Below, one piece after another: positions 4,839 to 5,671 of a stretch of DNA of 5,671 nt. The translations under genes were made by a program, and so were the position numbers. The stretch's first letter is position 1. Every line of letters begins with the position of its first letter. The stretch lies in the NCBI GenBank assembly GCA_900763885.1, contig CAAFLY010000022.1, positions 1 through 5,671 of the forward strand. The letters run 5' to 3'. The stretch comes from Clostridia bacterium (lineage in GTDB: Bacteria > Bacillota > Clostridia > Oscillospirales > CAG-272). The notes under the pieces were generated by a model. That model worked only from the letters and a program-made list of their open reading frames with translations. It had not been told where the DNA came from and did no database searches.

Positions 4839-5671
4839 ATGAAACAAGTGCGGATCACTCTCTGCATGTTGCTGCTGTGCCTGCTCTGCGGCTGCGCAAA
4901 GAGCACGGTCACTCCGAACTGGGCGAAGCCGACGAACAAGACGGCAGCAGCAAAGGATACGCAGAGCTCCGGCTGGCAGGAGCAGTATGACCTTGGTGTG
5001 CGGTATTTAAGCGACGGAAATTATGAAGATGCGATCATTGCCTTTACTGCGGCAATCGAGATCGACCCGAAGAAGCCGCAGGCGTATGACAAGCTCGCCA
5101 CAGCATACGAAAGGGCAGGCGACGATGAGGCGGCACTGAGGACGCTGCTTGACGGTGCGGCAGCTACAGGCGACCGCACCCTGACGGCACGCGCCGAAGA
5201 AAAGCAAAAGACACTTGAAGATCCGACCGATAGACCCGCATCGGAGACGCCGGACTGGACATCGCACTTGGCAGGTGTTTGGTATTTTGGCGATGCTTCA
5301 AAATGCCGCATGGATGCGGCGGCGGCAGAAGCCTACGCAGCCGCGCTGGAGAAGCTTCCGGAAACAAAGAAGGACGAGTGGAGCGGAGAAACGTATACAC
5401 TGATGGCGGCGCTTCTTGACCCCGGCGACGGGTATCCGCTGATGGTGACGGGCTACGGAAAGCCGAGCGAATATGATGAAGGCTGGGCCGTGATGTTCGA
5501 TCCGTATTCGCCATATCAGTTCTGGTTCTTTAACGGTGCGGCAGCGGAACGCTATCCGCTGGAAAATGAATCGTATCTCATCGTAAGCATTCGGTTCGGA
5601 ACGTATGAGGGAAGGCCCGCCTTCTGTGCGCAGGACGGCGTCTCCTATGAGGTCGGCGGTTCGGAGGGCGA
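4839..5671 (+). CDS. TPR-containing lipoprotein, C-terminus beyond the window
   Basis: 277 codons are visible without a stop. The protein begins with a lipoprotein signal: K2 and R5, a hydrophobic core (6-17) and a lipobox LCGC (16-19), so C19 should be lipidated and the protein anchored outside the membrane. A low-complexity linker (about 20-45) leads to one clear TPR (46-79) and a second, weaker one (80-113). The later part (about 144 onward) is rich in W, Y and F and contains AALLDPGDGYPLMV (190-203). This resembles the short DxDxDG-plus-PEL calcium-loop signature common in Clostridia lipoproteins, here degenerate. The start at 4839 has GGAGG (4826-4830) eight bases upstream; the in-frame ATG at 4740 would put 33 residues before the signal peptide. 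It has its own promoter and diverges from the acetyltransferase gene. A scaffolding or surface-binding role is likely; the exact function is unknown. Confidence 0.85.
   Translation, partial: MKQVRITLCMLLLCLLCGCAKSTVTPNWAKPTNKTAAAKDTQSSGWQEQYDLGVRYLSDGNYEDAIIAFTAAIEIDPKKPQAYDKLATAYERAGDDEAALRTLLDGAAATGDRTLTARAEEKQKTLEDPTDRPASETPDWTSHLAGVWYFGDASKCRMDAAAAEAYAAALEKLPETKKDEWSGETYTLMAALLDPGDGYPLMVTGYGKPSEYDEGWAVMFDPYSPYQFWFFNGAAAERYPLENESYLIVSIRFGTYEGRPAFCAQDGVSYEVGGSEG

Overview
The window looks like chromosomal DNA from a gut-type Clostridia bacterium (Oscillospiraceae or Lachnospiraceae are reasonable guesses, not proven). Reasons: moderately high GC coding regions, strong GGAGG ribosome binding sites, sigma-A type promoters with near-consensus -35 and -10 boxes, a Firmicutes-style TPR lipoprotein, and intergenic stretches much richer in AT than the genes.

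Layout. Bases 131-175 are the 3' half of a tRNA-Arg(CCU) gene, from the anticodon loop to CCA. The 5' flank does not pair with it, which is what the distal attachment site of a tRNA-targeting integrative element looks like. If so, bases 1-130 are the end of the element and everything to the right is the original chromosome. Two rightward terminator-like hairpins follow (195-213 and 242-308). Bases 309-540 hold no convincing gene but contain a strong leftward promoter-like sequence (478-506) embedded in two adjacent small palindromes.

Bases 3566 down to 541 carry a leftward three-gene operon. In transcription order it encodes a cytoplasmic TIM-barrel glycoside-hydrolase-like protein (3566-2172), a seven-helix YgjV-family membrane protein (2165-1629) and a Gfo/Idh/MocA NAD(P)-dependent sugar oxidoreductase (1584-541). 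Gaps are 6 and 44 bases. A promoter at 3768-3796 gives a leader of about 195 bases, which holds three operator-like palindromic sites sharing an AAAACG core. The combination suggests uptake or exchange and processing of an unidentified glycoside or sugar derivative.

Bases 4053-4535 encode a separate leftward GNAT acetyltransferase, visibly more AT-rich than its neighbours, with its own promoter overlapped by a perfect 9-bp inverted repeat. Divergent from it, a rightward promoter (4770-4798) drives a TPR-containing lipoprotein (4839 to beyond the window end).

The most promising items for new biology are the glycoside-hydrolase-like/YgjV/oxidoreductase operon with its repeated operators, and the tRNA-half junction followed by a structured, promoter-bearing intergenic region. 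No CRISPR array, transposase, integrase, rRNA or complete tRNA is visible.
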